DNA of 64,000 nucleotides from Boudabousia liubingyangii. GTDB taxonomy: Bacteria; Actinomycetota; Actinomycetes; Actinomycetales; Actinomycetaceae. A model generated the notes under the pieces. That model was not told where the DNA came from. It worked only from the letters and a program-made list of their open reading frames with translations, and ran no database searches. Below are positions 1 through 7,971 of this stretch, one piece after another. Position 1 is the stretch's first letter; each line of letters starts with the position of its first letter. Position numbers and translations under genes: made by a program. The stretch is taken from positions 22,224 to 86,223 of the forward strand of contig NZ_MQSU01000001.1 of NCBI RefSeq assembly GCF_001907245.1, given 5' to 3'.

Positions 1-5
1 TGATT

Positions 6-25
6 ATCGATAGGTTTCTATCGAT
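6..25. repeat. Perfect inverted repeat ATCGATAG-GTTT-CTATCGAT
   Basis: Two perfect 8-base arms are separated by GTTT, followed by AT-rich sequence. Such a site could be an operator for a regulator encoded left of the window, or a small hairpin. There is no T run, so a terminator is unlikely. No gene starts close enough within the window to assign a target. Confidence 0.5.
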
Positions 26-180
26 TGTCAATAGATTTGAGAAAACAACCGTTACATACTGAGTGCAGCGGCGAAACTGTACTTACAGGGAAAGCATCCC
101 ACGATTGGGCTTGATTTAAGGCTCCTACTTATCGTTGCGGGCTAAAAGTCTTTGACGACCAAAGATAAATGAGCGCGAGA

Positions 181-270
181 TCAGTGTTCATCCTTAAAAA
201 TGATGGTGATGTTGCCGTCGGCGTGGATGGTGACGTGGTCGATGAGGGTGAGCCAAGACAGAAAACCCAT
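181..270 (-). CDS. Short reading frame, possible serine-recombinase C-terminal remnant
   Basis: A 29-codon frame starts at an ATG preceded by an AAAGGAG ribosome-binding site. Its second half reads LIDHVTIHADGNITIIF and ends KDEH. This resembles the last residues of large serine recombinases, where a beta-strand of the form L-I-D-x-V-x-h-x-D-G-x-h-x-h-x-F precedes the stop. No upstream catalytic domain is present, so at most this is the tail of a lost element or a reused small gene. The similarity is from memory of the family pattern and is weak. It lies in a sparse stretch beyond the 3' end of ssrA, a common integration site. Confidence 0.3.
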   Translation of the reverse strand: MGFLSWLTLIDHVTIHADGNITIIFKDEH

Positions 271-359
271 GGATATGCTCCTTTCAGGCTTGCAGGGGGG
301 AATCGGCGGATAATGAGAAATGAAAACCAGACGGTTTCAGTCATCGATTGGAGGTAGCC

Positions 360-719
360 ATGTTTCTCATACAGTTGTTGTGCGCTCTCATATTTGGTGT
401 TGGTGGTGCGCTCATGATGTGGATGGCCCTGAAGTCTAAGAACGAGACCTTCCCCCGCAACGACCTTTCTGGGTATCGCACCCAAACCATTCAGTTCAGT
501 GACGAAACTTGGAAGGCAGCACACAAAGCATCCTGGCCTTACACAGCAGCAGCCGGCATCCTTCTTCTTATCGGAGCCCCCATCACCCTGCTGTCAAACA
601 CCACCGATGACTTCATCATCCGCAGCCTTACTACAACGATCTTGGTGGTAGTTGTCGTGTTTTCTGGTGGATACGTTGCCCAGAAAACAGCGAAAACAGT
701 CAAGTCACAACAACAGTAG
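360..719 (+). CDS. SdpI-family membrane protein
   Basis: The predicted 119-residue protein has three hydrophobic segments at about residues 2-22, 55-78 and 85-107. Between the first two lies GYRTQTIQFSDETWKAAH, the hallmark of the SdpI/YhfL family. In Bacillus, SdpI gives immunity to the SdpC toxin; most homologues elsewhere have no proven role. The ATG at 360 was preferred over an in-frame TTG at 348 because a GGAGGT ribosome-binding site (350-355) lies just before it. No toxin-like gene is next to it, so an immunity role cannot be argued from context. Confidence 0.75.
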   Translation: MFLIQLLCALIFGVGGALMMWMALKSKNETFPRNDLSGYRTQTIQFSDETWKAAHKASWPYTAAAGILLLIGAPITLLSNTTDDFIIRSLTTTILVVVVVFSGGYVAQKTAKTVKSQQQ

Positions 720-971
720 GCCCCGCTGGTCGTAGACTGACTCGCTGACTGGGCCTGCCCCGCATCTAATCGCCCGGTCTAGACCCAAGATTGTGGTGAC
801 GACCCTGTCGATTTTCTCAACGTTCTTCTCTTTGTCGGTTTGATAATTCCGGCTAGATCGCTGCGGATGAAAATGTTATCCATTTTCCACTTCTCAATAC
901 CAGGTGAAGATCGTGGCCCAGCTCTCCCACAAAACCGAGCATTTACAAGGGAAAACCCGCCTTCGGGCATG
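720..971. other. Intergenic stretch with no supported gene
   Basis: Between the SdpI-like gene and the ssrA terminator there is no frame with a convincing start, ribosome-binding site or family match. Frames that do exist are short and run into the tmRNA sequence. I see no repeat or promoter here that I can defend. Confidence 0.5.
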
Positions 972-1010
972 AAAAAAGATGCTGGCTTGGATTGTATCCA
1001 AACCAGCATC
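972..1010 (-). terminator. Rho-independent terminator of ssrA
   Basis: On the minus strand a perfect 15-bp stem (978-992 pairing with 996-1010, loop of three bases) is followed by six T residues (972-977). It begins eight bases beyond the tmRNA 3' end, as expected for ssrA. Confidence 0.93.
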
Positions 1011-1017
1011 AGTAAAG

Positions 1018-1391
1018 TGGAGATGCGGGGAATCGAACCCCGGTCCGGCGGCTGGCCCTGAAGTCTTCTCCGGGTGCAGTTCACTAGGGAGTTTCTTAGC
1101 CCCAGGCCTCGCATGAACAACGCTACCTGACAGGCTCAGTCACTATAAATCTCGCGCTGCTAGAAGCGACTACTAGCAACGCCAGTGGCTCTCTAAACGA
1201 CGCCAGCACCTAGGCCGAAAGCACTCCTAGGGTGACGGACTTTTTAGCGCTCGATAGCTCAGGCGGCTAGAGCGAAGTCGGTGCGGTCTTGTTTGGCACC
1301 TATTGGTTTACACAGATCGTTAACGAGGTGACTGTGCATCCTCGACCCGCTTCTCTTCAATCGACAACCGTCGTCGAAACCGATCATCCCC
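1018..1391 (-). ncRNA. ssrA: Transfer-messenger RNA (tmRNA)
   Basis: The RNA rescues stalled ribosomes with SmpB by acting first as alanyl-tRNA and then as mRNA. The 5' end GGGGATG pairs with CATCTCC near the 3' end to form the acceptor stem. GGTTTCGAC follows the 5' stem, and GGGGTTCGATTCCCC is the T arm. The tag frame (GCC at 1295-1297 to TGA at 1259-1261) encodes AKQDRTDFALAA, ending in the usual ALAA degradation signal. The terminal CCA is not encoded: after the discriminator A the sequence reads CTT, so it must be added by the CCA enzyme. Length is about 374 nucleotides. It follows smpB on the same strand. Confidence 0.96.
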
Positions 1392-1399
1392 TATTGAGT

Positions 1400-1428
1400 T
1401 ATCTAAAACCCAGTGGCCCGAAAGCCAC
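1400..1428 (-). promoter_or_regulatory. Possible ssrA promoter
   Basis: On the minus strand a TAGATA box (1400-1405) ends eight bases before the first tmRNA base. That is suitable for a -10 element. The -35 region around 1423-1428 (GTGGCT) is a poor match. The ssrA gene may also be read from upstream of smpB. Confidence 0.4.
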
Positions 1429-1516
1429 CCCCAGCCAAACAGAAACCCTGTTCAACTAGGAAGATTATCTTAGCAGCTAGCCAACCTAGCCGCTAAAGTA
1501 AACCGCAACGGCTTAC

Positions 1517-2038
1517 TCAGCCGCGGCGAGCATACGCGCGCATGGCACGCTGCGCCTCACGGGCATCCTGCTTCTCACGCAAAGCCTGGCGCTTATCCCA
1601 CTCCTGCTTACCGCGAGCCAAAGCAATCTGCACCTTAACCCGACCACCAAGGAAATAAAGCTCCAAAGGCACAATCGTGTACCCCTTAGCCTGAACCTTC
1701 ATCCCCAAGGAAAGAATCTCAGAACGGTGCATCAACAACTTACGTTTACGGGTAGGTGCGTGGTTAGTCCAAGTCCCCTGAGCGTACTCGGGAATATTGG
1801 CGCGAATTAACCAGATTTCACCATTCTCAATCTCAACCCAGGCCTCAGAAAGCGAAGCGCGCCCCTGACGTAGGGCCTTAACTTCGGTCCCGGAAAGAAC
1901 AATCCCCGCCTCGAACTTTTCCTCGAGGTGGTATTCGTGCGCGGCCTTCTTATTGCGCGCAATCACCTTATACGCGTCCGCTGCCGCCTTGGCCTTCTCA
2001 GCCGGCGTCGGCTTGGGCTTCTTCCAATCCTTAGGCAT
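1517..2038 (-). CDS. smpB: SsrA-binding protein SmpB
   Basis: SmpB binds tmRNA and carries it to stalled ribosomes. The protein has the family core: the N-terminal NKKAAHEYHLEEKFEAGIVL segment, EVKALRQGRASLSEAW, and the basic C-terminal tail (KRQALREKQDAREAQRAMR) that mimics an mRNA-tRNA helix in the decoding centre. At 173 residues it is slightly longer than the usual 155-160 because of a Lys/Pro-rich N-terminal extension. ATG at 2038 was chosen over an adjacent TTG at 2041; GAGGA lies upstream. It is the last protein gene of the ftsE-ftsX-M23-smpB run and precedes its partner RNA ssrA. Confidence 0.96.
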   Translation of the reverse strand: MPKDWKKPKPTPAEKAKAAADAYKVIARNKKAAHEYHLEEKFEAGIVLSGTEVKALRQGRASLSEAWVEIENGEIWLIRANIPEYAQGTWTNHAPTRKRKLLMHRSEILSLGMKVQAKGYTIVPLELYFLGGRVKVQIALARGKQEWDKRQALREKQDAREAQRAMRAYARRG

Positions 2039-2065
2039 CAAAAATCCTCAACTAGTTCAAAAATA

Positions 2066-3415
2066 CTAGTTGCTAATATACGGCATTGGGTTAACAGATA
2101 CCCCATCACGGATGATTTCAAAGTGCACGTGCGGGCCCGTAACACGACCAGTAGAACCAGTCAGACCAATCAACTGGCCACGCTTCACACGCTGACCAAA
2201 GGACACGAAACGTGCCGAAAGGTGACACTGGCGGGTCATCCAACGGTGCCCCGCAAAGATCCCCACATCGATCGTGACCATATTGCCACAACCCGGATCA
2301 TAGTAAGACTCAACAACCATGCCGTCACGGACCGCAAACTGCTGCTGCCCCAAAGGAGAAGACAAGTCCACGCCCGCGTGCAAACGACGCGACCCCGTCA
2401 CCGGGTGGATCCGGTAACCCCAAGGGGAAGTGACACGCATTGGGCCCTTAATCGGGGTCCCCCAAACCGAGTTTCCACCCACCGTGCCACGATCAGGCCC
2501 GGAGTCACCCACGTAAACCTGCCCACGCTTACGGGCGGCTTCACGCTCTGCTTCCTGACGCTTACGGATCGCCGCATCTAGCTCTTTAAGCTTCTGGTTC
2601 GAGGCTGCCAGGTCCTTCTGGTTAGCGGCCTCCGCCTTAGCGAATTCCTCGCGGCTCTGCTTAAGCTTCTCACCCAGGGTTTGGGTTTCACGCTGTAGGT
2701 CCTGCAGCTTCTTTAGGTTCTGTTCCTGCTGGTCGCGGGCCGCTTGGGACTGCGCGGTGGCCTGCTGGGCCTGAACCTGCAAGTCTTGAATCGACTTAGT
2801 CAAAGCCGCCTGGCGTTCCTTACGGCTACGGTTTTCAGAAATGTCGTTCTGAGCCTGCTGCAGTGTGCGCGTCTCTAACCGCGCCACGGTTTCAGCGGCA
2901 TTCGAAAGGTCTGAGAGTTCAGCTGCCTTAGTCCCGGTGAGGACCAACTCGGTGGCGCTTTGTACGCCCTCGCCACGGTAAGTACGACGGACCAGGCGAG
3001 CGATAGAAACCTTAGAATCTGCCTCTTGCTTCTCGGCCTTCTTGATCTCATCCCCAAGGTTTTCCAGCTCGGTTTCCGCTGAGGCCAGACGAGCAGTAAC
3101 CTGCGCTTCCTCACGCTGAGCCATGGCAACCTGAGCTTCAGCGGCAGCCAGCTCATCGGCAGCAATCGGAATCTGCGCGTTTACCTTCTGCAGGTCCACA
3201 TAGACCTGACCCAATTGGGCATCAATGCCTTCCATCTGGGCGTGAGCCTGTTCGATAGCTTCTTGAGCTTGGCGGGCTTTTTCTTCTTCCTGCTGCTTCT
3301 TCTGATCTAGGTCATCAGCAACAGAAACCGGCGTAAGGGGGCCCAGCCAGCCGGTCGCACCCACCAGGGTGAACAGGCTGAAAGTTAAGCACAGGGCAAC
3401 CCAAAACCGTTTCAT
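2066..3415 (-). CDS. Secreted coiled-coil M23 peptidase, probable FtsX-activated murein hydrolase
   Basis: The protein (449 residues) begins with a signal peptide (about 1-33). A long charged coiled coil, rich in Glu, Gln, Lys and Ala, covers roughly residues 35-290. The C-terminal LytM/M23 domain (about 315-445) keeps the zinc motifs HAGVD and HVHFE, so it should be an active endopeptidase cutting peptidoglycan cross-links. The architecture matches EnvC, PcsB and similar partners of FtsEX, whose coiled coil docks on the external loop of FtsX. The gene lies three bases after ftsX, which supports that partnership. The closest characterised equivalent is not certain, so no symbol is given. Confidence 0.88.
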   Translation of the reverse strand: MKRFWVALCLTFSLFTLVGATGWLGPLTPVSVADDLDQKKQQEEEKARQAQEAIEQAHAQMEGIDAQLGQVYVDLQKVNAQIPIAADELAAAEAQVAMAQREEAQVTARLASAETELENLGDEIKKAEKQEADSKVSIARLVRRTYRGEGVQSATELVLTGTKAAELSDLSNAAETVARLETRTLQQAQNDISENRSRKERQAALTKSIQDLQVQAQQATAQSQAARDQQEQNLKKLQDLQRETQTLGEKLKQSREEFAKAEAANQKDLAASNQKLKELDAAIRKRQEAEREAARKRGQVYVGDSGPDRGTVGGNSVWGTPIKGPMRVTSPWGYRIHPVTGSRRLHAGVDLSSPLGQQQFAVRDGMVVESYYDPGCGNMVTIDVGIFAGHRWMTRQCHLSARFVSFGQRVKRGQLIGLTGSTGRVTGPHVHFEIIRDGVSVNPMPYISN

Positions 3416-3418
3416 ACG

Positions 3419-4333
3419 CTAAACCTTCGTGTACTTCGCCAAAGAGATACCCGCAGCGATCGCTACCAGCACCAATGACACAATTACCAGTACCGGAGAG
3501 AGGATGGCAACTTCCTTATAGCCAATGAAAGAAGTCCACGGGAATGAGTCAGTCAGCCAACCCTGCACAATGACCTTCACGCCCACAAAAAGTGCCCCGA
3601 TTGCAGCCGCAGCACCCACTAGGGCAGCAATTGCGGACTGAAGGATGAAGGGCGCCTGGATAAAGAGATTTGAGGCACCAACTAGACGCATAATCGCCGT
3701 CTCACGTTCACGTGACATCGCGAACAGGCGGATCGTAGTGGTGATCAGCAGGATCGCCGCGACGGTCATAATTGCCGCCAATCCCCACGTCAGGGCCGCG
3801 ATCCGGTTCAGCGCGTTAAGTAGCGGCTTCACGACCTGCTGTTGGTCCATGACCTGGGCGACGCCCGGACGGGACTGGAACTCTTCAGAAACCACCTGGT
3901 ACTTATTAGGGTCAACCAGTTTGACGCGGAAGGACTTCGGCATGACGTCCTCGGTCGCGAGCTTAACTACCGCGCGGTCCGGGTAGAGTCGCTTGAGGTT
4001 CTCTAGCGCCTGCGCTTCGGTCTCCAGTTCGAAGGACTTTACGTAGGGCTTCATCTGCGGGGATTCAAGCGCTTCTTTAACGGCAGCTACCTGTTCGTCA
4101 CTGGCGGCTTTACCTTCACAGGAGCGATTCTCATCGTCCTTCGCGCACATGAAAATGGAAACTTCGATTTCGTCAAACCACTGGTTTTGTGATTTTGCGA
4201 CCTGCATACGCAGTAGCGAACCGCCACCGACAAACAGGATGGAAACGAAGGTCACCAGGGCGATCGCTAGGGCCATGCCTTTGTCGCGGGCTAGGCCTTT
4301 GAAGGCTTGGGAGAGGATGAGTCGAGTACGCAT
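3419..4333 (-). CDS. ftsX: Cell division protein FtsX
   Basis: FtsX is the membrane subunit of the ABC-like FtsEX complex, which signals across the membrane to a peptidoglycan hydrolase during division. The 304-residue protein has one N-terminal membrane segment (about 20-40), an extracellular domain of roughly 130 residues, and three C-terminal membrane segments with the conserved SRERETAIMRLVGAS cytoplasmic stretch. The extracellular part contains two cysteines (MCAKDDENRSCEGK) that could form a disulfide. It sits two bases after ftsE and directly before its likely hydrolase partner. Confidence 0.95.
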   Translation of the reverse strand: MRTRLILSQAFKGLARDKGMALAIALVTFVSILFVGGGSLLRMQVAKSQNQWFDEIEVSIFMCAKDDENRSCEGKAASDEQVAAVKEALESPQMKPYVKSFELETEAQALENLKRLYPDRAVVKLATEDVMPKSFRVKLVDPNKYQVVSEEFQSRPGVAQVMDQQQVVKPLLNALNRIAALTWGLAAIMTVAAILLITTTIRLFAMSRERETAIMRLVGASNLFIQAPFILQSAIAALVGAAAAIGALFVGVKVIVQGWLTDSFPWTSFIGYKEVAILSPVLVIVSLVLVAIAAGISLAKYTKV

Positions 4334-4335
4334 AC

Positions 4336-5025
4336 TTACCTTCCTGCCCCGTAGGAGCCGTGTTCTTGGTCGCGGATGACTTTTCCTTCTTCCAGTTCCA
4401 CCACGCGGTTACGGACCTGGTTCACGATTTCGTGGTCGTGGGTGGCCATAACGACGGTGGTGCCGTTGCGGTTGATCTGGTCAAGTAGTCGCATAATTCC
4501 CAGCGAGGTACGCGGGTCTAGGTTACCGGTGGGTTCGTCCGCTAGAAGTAGCTTGGGCCGGTTGATCATGGCGCGGGCAATGGCGACGCGCTGCATTTCA
4601 CCGCCGGATAGTTCGTGCGGCATGCGGCGTTCTTTACCGCCCAGGCCCACGGTTTCAAGGACGCGGGGTACTTCAGTGAGGATTAGGTGTCGGGGTTTAC
4701 CGATCACCTGCATGGCGATTGCTACGTTGTCGAACACGGACTTGTTTTCTAGGAGTTTGAAGTCTTGGAAAACGGTGCCAATGTTGCGACGGAAGTGCGG
4801 TACGCGCCAGCGGGAAAGTTTGGAGACGTCCTTGCCTAGGACGTGGATGGTTCCGCTGGTTACCCGTTCTTCACGCAGGATGAGTGAGAGTAGGGTTGAT
4901 TTGCCGGAGCCTGACGAACCGACCAGGAAGACGAATTCACCAGCCCCAATGTTGAGGGTGCACGAGTCTAGGGCGGGGGCGGCCCCGCGTTGGTAGATTT
5001 TCGTGACGTTCTCTAAGCTGATCAT
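4336..5025 (-). CDS. ftsE: Cell division ATP-binding protein FtsE
   Basis: FtsE is the cytoplasmic ATPase of FtsEX. The 229-residue protein has Walker A GSSGSGKS (36-43), the signature LSGGEMQRVAIARA (139-152), Walker B LLLADEP with TGNLD, and the switch histidine in VVMATHDHEIV. The Q-loop sequence NIGTVFQDFKLL is typical of FtsE. It is first in the ftsE-ftsX-M23-smpB gene run. The 136-base gap from prfB contains a hairpin, so it may have its own promoter. Confidence 0.96.
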   Translation of the reverse strand: MISLENVTKIYQRGAAPALDSCTLNIGAGEFVFLVGSSGSGKSTLLSLILREERVTSGTIHVLGKDVSKLSRWRVPHFRRNIGTVFQDFKLLENKSVFDNVAIAMQVIGKPRHLILTEVPRVLETVGLGGKERRMPHELSGGEMQRVAIARAMINRPKLLLADEPTGNLDPRTSLGIMRLLDQINRNGTTVVMATHDHEIVNQVRNRVVELEEGKVIRDQEHGSYGAGR

Positions 5026-5128
5026 TTTGCTCCACTTGAGGTCCCCGGACCGAGCCGGTTGGTCATTAACATTTCTACCCTAGTTTGGGCGTGGCCCGCT
5101 TTGGGCGTTAGACACGCGTTATTGTGCG

Positions 5129-5155
5129 CTTTAGGGGTCGATTTGCTCCCTAAAG
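5129..5155 (-). terminator. Weak hairpin between prfB and ftsE
   Basis: CTTTAGGG (5129-5136) pairs with CCCTAAAG (5148-5155) around an 11-base loop. There is no clear T run on the minus strand, so this is either a weak terminator or an attenuator that separates prfB from the ftsEX genes. Confidence 0.35.
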
Positions 5156-5161
5156 TGAGTC

Positions 5162-6280
5162 TCAGGCCTCTTCGGCGCCGTTTACGCGCCAGCGAATGCC
5201 AGCGTCAATGAAGGCGTCAATCGCTCCATCGAAGACGGCCGAAGTGTTGCCATCTTCGTAGCCGGTACGCAGGTCCTTGACCATCTGGTAGGGCTGCAAC
5301 ACGTAAGAGCGCATCTGGTCACCCCAGGCGGCCTTGATGTCGCCGGCCATTTCTTTCTTCTTGGCCTGTTCTTCCTCGTGACGCAACTGCAGTAGTCGTG
5401 ACTGAAGGACACGCAACGCGGCGGCACGGTTCTGGATCTGCGATTTTTCGTTCTGCATGGAGACCACAATGCCGGTGGGAATGTGGGTCATGCGGACTGC
5501 AGAGTCCGTGGTGTTAACGGACTGACCGCCCGGACCGGAGGAACGGAAGACGTCAACCTTTAGTTCCGATTCGGGAATTTCGATCTCGTCGGTGGTTTCG
5601 ATTAGGGGGATAACTTCGACCGCAGCGAAGGAAGTCTGGCGTCGTCCCTGGTTATCGAAGGGTGAGATGCGGACTAGGCGGTGGGTACCGGCCTCAACTG
5701 AGAGGGTACCGAAAGCGTAGGGGGCTTTAACTTCGAAGGTGGCCGATTTGATGCCGGCTTCTTCTGCGTAGGAGGTATCCATGACCTGGGTTGGGTAGCC
5801 GTGGCGTTCGGCCCAGCGTAGGTACATGCGTAGCAGCATTTCCGCGAAGTCGGCGGCGTCGACGCCACCGGCACCGGAGCGGATGGTGACGACGGCTTCG
5901 CGCTCGTCGTATTCGCCCGATAGTAGGGTGCGGATTTCTAGGTCGGCCAGGTCGCGGTTGATCTTTTCGAGGTCTGCTTCCGCTTCGGCTAGTAGTTCTT
6001 CGGCATCGGCGGGTTCTTCATCGCCGGCGATCTCTACTAGGGCTTCAAGGTCGTTGATGCGTTCGCCCATTTCTTTGACGCGCTGCAGTTCGGACTGCGC
6101 GTGCGATAGTGCAGAGGTGACTGCCTGGGCGTTAGCGGCATCGTCCCAGAGGTCAGGGGCGGATGCTTTTTCGCTCAGTTCAGCGATCTTTGCCTTGAGG
6201 GCGACGGGGTCAGTTACCGCTTCGACGTTCTCTAGGACGCCGCGGAGTTTCGTAATTTCTTCGTTAAAGTCAATGGCCAC
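5162..6280 (-). CDS. prfB: Peptide chain release factor 2
   Basis: RF2 ends translation at UGA and UAA. The 372-residue protein contains the stop-recognition tripeptide SPF (206-208) and the catalytic loop GGQ (251-253), whose glutamine is usually methylated. A coiled N-terminal domain (about 1-110) is present. The frame is uninterrupted from its ATG, so the programmed +1 frameshift of many other bacteria is absent. It heads the prfB-ftsEX-M23-smpB-ssrA order found in many actinobacteria. Confidence 0.97.
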   Translation of the reverse strand: MAIDFNEEITKLRGVLENVEAVTDPVALKAKIAELSEKASAPDLWDDAANAQAVTSALSHAQSELQRVKEMGERINDLEALVEIAGDEEPADAEELLAEAEADLEKINRDLADLEIRTLLSGEYDEREAVVTIRSGAGGVDAADFAEMLLRMYLRWAERHGYPTQVMDTSYAEEAGIKSATFEVKAPYAFGTLSVEAGTHRLVRISPFDNQGRRQTSFAAVEVIPLIETTDEIEIPESELKVDVFRSSGPGGQSVNTTDSAVRMTHIPTGIVVSMQNEKSQIQNRAAALRVLQSRLLQLRHEEEQAKKKEMAGDIKAAWGDQMRSYVLQPYQMVKDLRTGYEDGNTSAVFDGAIDAFIDAGIRWRVNGAEEA

Positions 6281-6307
6281 GTCCTCGATAATATCATTGC
6301 TGGGCCG

Positions 6308-6742
6308 CTACTCTCTTTGTGCTGAGCTTTCTACCACAGCTGTGAGGTATTCCCCTAGCCAACGACTCAGCAAAGGAATCCGCAGATTAGCACGCATTCG
6401 AACGTTCGTGGTGCGTCCTTCGCTCCACATGTTGAGGACTTCCACACGGGAATCGGGACTGCCGGGATTACCTGCCCGCGCTAGGTAAGACTGCAGCTTT
6501 TGTTGCATCTGCTCAAGGTTCGGGCCGCTATTTTGATAGTAGCTACTCTCGCTTGGGTCATTTAGCACGTAGATCAGGCCTAGGTCGGCCTGGGCCTGAA
6601 GGTTCTGCCGTTGGATATGCAGCGAAGCCATGACCGTGTAACCGGCAATTAGGAGTCCAATCAGTGCCCCTAGGGCCGCCATTAGTAGGTTGATTCGTCC
6701 CAACTCAGAACCTGCTGAGTTAGCTATCTTCAGTCGTTTCAT
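6308..6742 (-). CDS. Tad-locus minor pseudopilin-like membrane protein
   Basis: The 144-residue protein has one membrane helix at about residues 14-40 (INLLMAALGALIGLLIAGYTVMASL) and an external C-terminal part. The start is the ATG at 6742, overlapping the stop of the preceding gene as ATGA. A longer frame reading further upstream lies wholly over the preceding gene and was rejected. Position and topology match the TadE/TadG-like minor pilins at the end of actinobacterial Tad operons, although the E-rich prepilin motif is not clear. I do not recognise a precise family. Confidence 0.7.
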   Translation of the reverse strand: MKRLKIANSAGSELGRINLLMAALGALIGLLIAGYTVMASLHIQRQNLQAQADLGLIYVLNDPSESSYYQNSGPNLEQMQQKLQSYLARAGNPGSPDSRVEVLNMWSEGRTTNVRMRANLRIPLLSRWLGEYLTAVVESSAQRE

Positions 6743-7152
6743 GGCTTTAAATCCCTGCTGAGCACAATGGTGCTGGAACTTTCGACGGGGACCACCAAAG
6801 TTTTCGCCAGAGCTGGCCAGGCCGCGGTCCCGGGCAGTGCCGGGTGAGTAGTTACTTTTACGGTTGCAGTTTCCCCAGCTAGGCAAGCTCCACACTCCAG
6901 TTCTACTTGCAGGTCGGTTCCTAGGTGATAATCCTGTTTGGCGAACTCAATCTGCTGATTGATTAGCGACCGTTGCCCTCCTTGGGCGGCAAGCTGTGCA
7001 ATAGCATGGTTTATCTGGTTAGTTGCGTAGGTATAGGACTGGATCTGCGCTAGGGCGACGATCGTGTAAATCAAAGGCAGTACCAGTAGGGCCAGCATGC
7101 CAACGAATTCGATCGTGGCCTCCCCCGCTTCCTGTTTCCAAAGCGCTTTCAT
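6739..7152 (-). CDS. TadE-like minor pilin
   Basis: The 137-residue protein begins MKALWKQEAGEATIEFVGML, with the E-A-T-I-E-F motif typical of TadE family prepilins followed by one membrane helix (about 15-36). The extracellular remainder includes two cysteines (ECGACLAG). GGGAGG lies seven bases before the ATG. The gene is translationally coupled at both ends (three bases from the upstream stop and ATGA overlap downstream). It probably primes or modifies Flp pili. Confidence 0.8.
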   Translation of the reverse strand: MKALWKQEAGEATIEFVGMLALLVLPLIYTIVALAQIQSYTYATNQINHAIAQLAAQGGQRSLINQQIEFAKQDYHLGTDLQVELECGACLAGETATVKVTTHPALPGTAAWPALAKTLVVPVESSSTIVLSRDLKP

Positions 7153-7155
7153 ACT

Positions 7156-7641
7156 TCAGCCTCCCGCCTTGGGGTTAACAGGTGGCCTAGGCCGCAGGCG
7201 AATTTGATGACTTTCAAAACTCAGTCCGGATTGCGGACCAAACTTGACGAGCACTGGTAGCCGAGTGGTTACTTTTACGCTTAGCAGGTCAGCAATCTGG
7301 TCAGGGTTTTGCTCTGCCCCTGTGAGTGGCAGGATCTTCACTTCCACTTGGGCATCTTGGTGCGCGCCGGCGCTCTGAGCCAAGAGTTGACGGGTTCGTG
7401 CCTCTACTTCCGCAGGTGTGGCACCTAGCAGTGCACCTCTGCGGGCAGCTTGCGCGGTTACATCAATGACAGTGGCGCGAACATGGAAACTATAGGCCAG
7501 CTGCAGCAGGGCCAGAATCACGATCAAGACCAGGGTTTGGACCATAATGTGTGAGGCAATTTGATTGCCCCTCTCATCACGGACACGCTCCCTGAGTCGA
7601 TGCCAGGTTTTCTGGCAGTGTAGTTCACGATTCTTTCTCAC
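7156..7641 (-). CDS. TadE-family pilus assembly protein
   Basis: The 161-residue protein starts at GTG 7641 with GAGG six bases upstream. It has a basic N-terminus, then DERGNQIASHIMVQTLVLIVILALLQLAYSF in two stretches forming a TadE-like helix (about 24-52). An extracellular domain follows with DVTAQAARRGALLGA, a segment seen in TadE proteins. It sits between flp and the second TadE-like gene, so a role in pilus assembly is likely. Confidence 0.75.
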   Translation of the reverse strand: MRKNRELHCQKTWHRLRERVRDERGNQIASHIMVQTLVLIVILALLQLAYSFHVRATVIDVTAQAARRGALLGATPAEVEARTRQLLAQSAGAHQDAQVEVKILPLTGAEQNPDQIADLLSVKVTTRLPVLVKFGPQSGLSFESHQIRLRPRPPVNPKAGG

Positions 7642-7692
7642 TGCACGCCTCTAGAAACTTTGTAGAAATGCCTTGCTTTTGCCAGCGTGGCG

Positions 7693-7902
7693 CTAGGGCT
7701 GGCGTACGGAGTTGATGGCGTCTTGGAAAAGTTGGACCAGCTGGGGGCCAGCTACGGCCCACAAGGCGGTCACAATGCCTGCGGTCATGAGGGTGACTAG
7801 CACCCAACCGGGTACGTCGCCTCTTTCTGTTTTTGCGGCGTGCTTGATTTTCTTTCCTAGGTTTAGGCCGCAGATCTGCAGCAGGGTCCAAAAGTTGCTC
7901 AT
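7693..7902 (-). CDS. Flp-type major pilin candidate
   Basis: The 69-residue protein has a hydrophilic leader (about 1-28, KHAAKTERGDVPGW) and one hydrophobic helix (about 33-58). This is the size and layout of Flp pilins. The usual G/xxxxEY cleavage motif is altered here: ERG is followed by DVPGWVLV rather than a Glu-Tyr pair, so processing may differ. GGAAAG lies before the ATG. The leader region 7903-7971 contains a direct repeat of ATGAAAACCAA. It lies between tadC and the tadE genes. Confidence 0.65.
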   Translation of the reverse strand: MSNFWTLLQICGLNLGKKIKHAAKTERGDVPGWVLVTLMTAGIVTALWAVAGPQLVQLFQDAINSVRQP

Positions 7903-7971
7903 TTTCTTTCCTTTCGGTTGGTTTTCATTTCTTGGTTTTCATCAATCCGACTTTTCGAAGGTTTCAAGGTC

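Noticed and set aside
169-357. Plus-strand frame of 62 codons near the left edge
   Set aside because: No ribosome-binding site or family; it overlaps the better-supported minus-strand frame at 181-270.
1928-2581. Long plus-strand open frame over smpB and the M23 gene
   Set aside because: It lies antisense to two well-supported genes, has no family match and an implausible Arg/Thr/His-rich composition.
5162-6280. Programmed frameshift in prfB
   Set aside because: The reading frame is continuous from its ATG with no internal TGA, so no frameshift is needed.
5826-6488. Ser/Arg-rich plus-strand frame over prfB
   Set aside because: It is antisense to prfB and its composition is the typical shadow of an acidic gene on the other strand.
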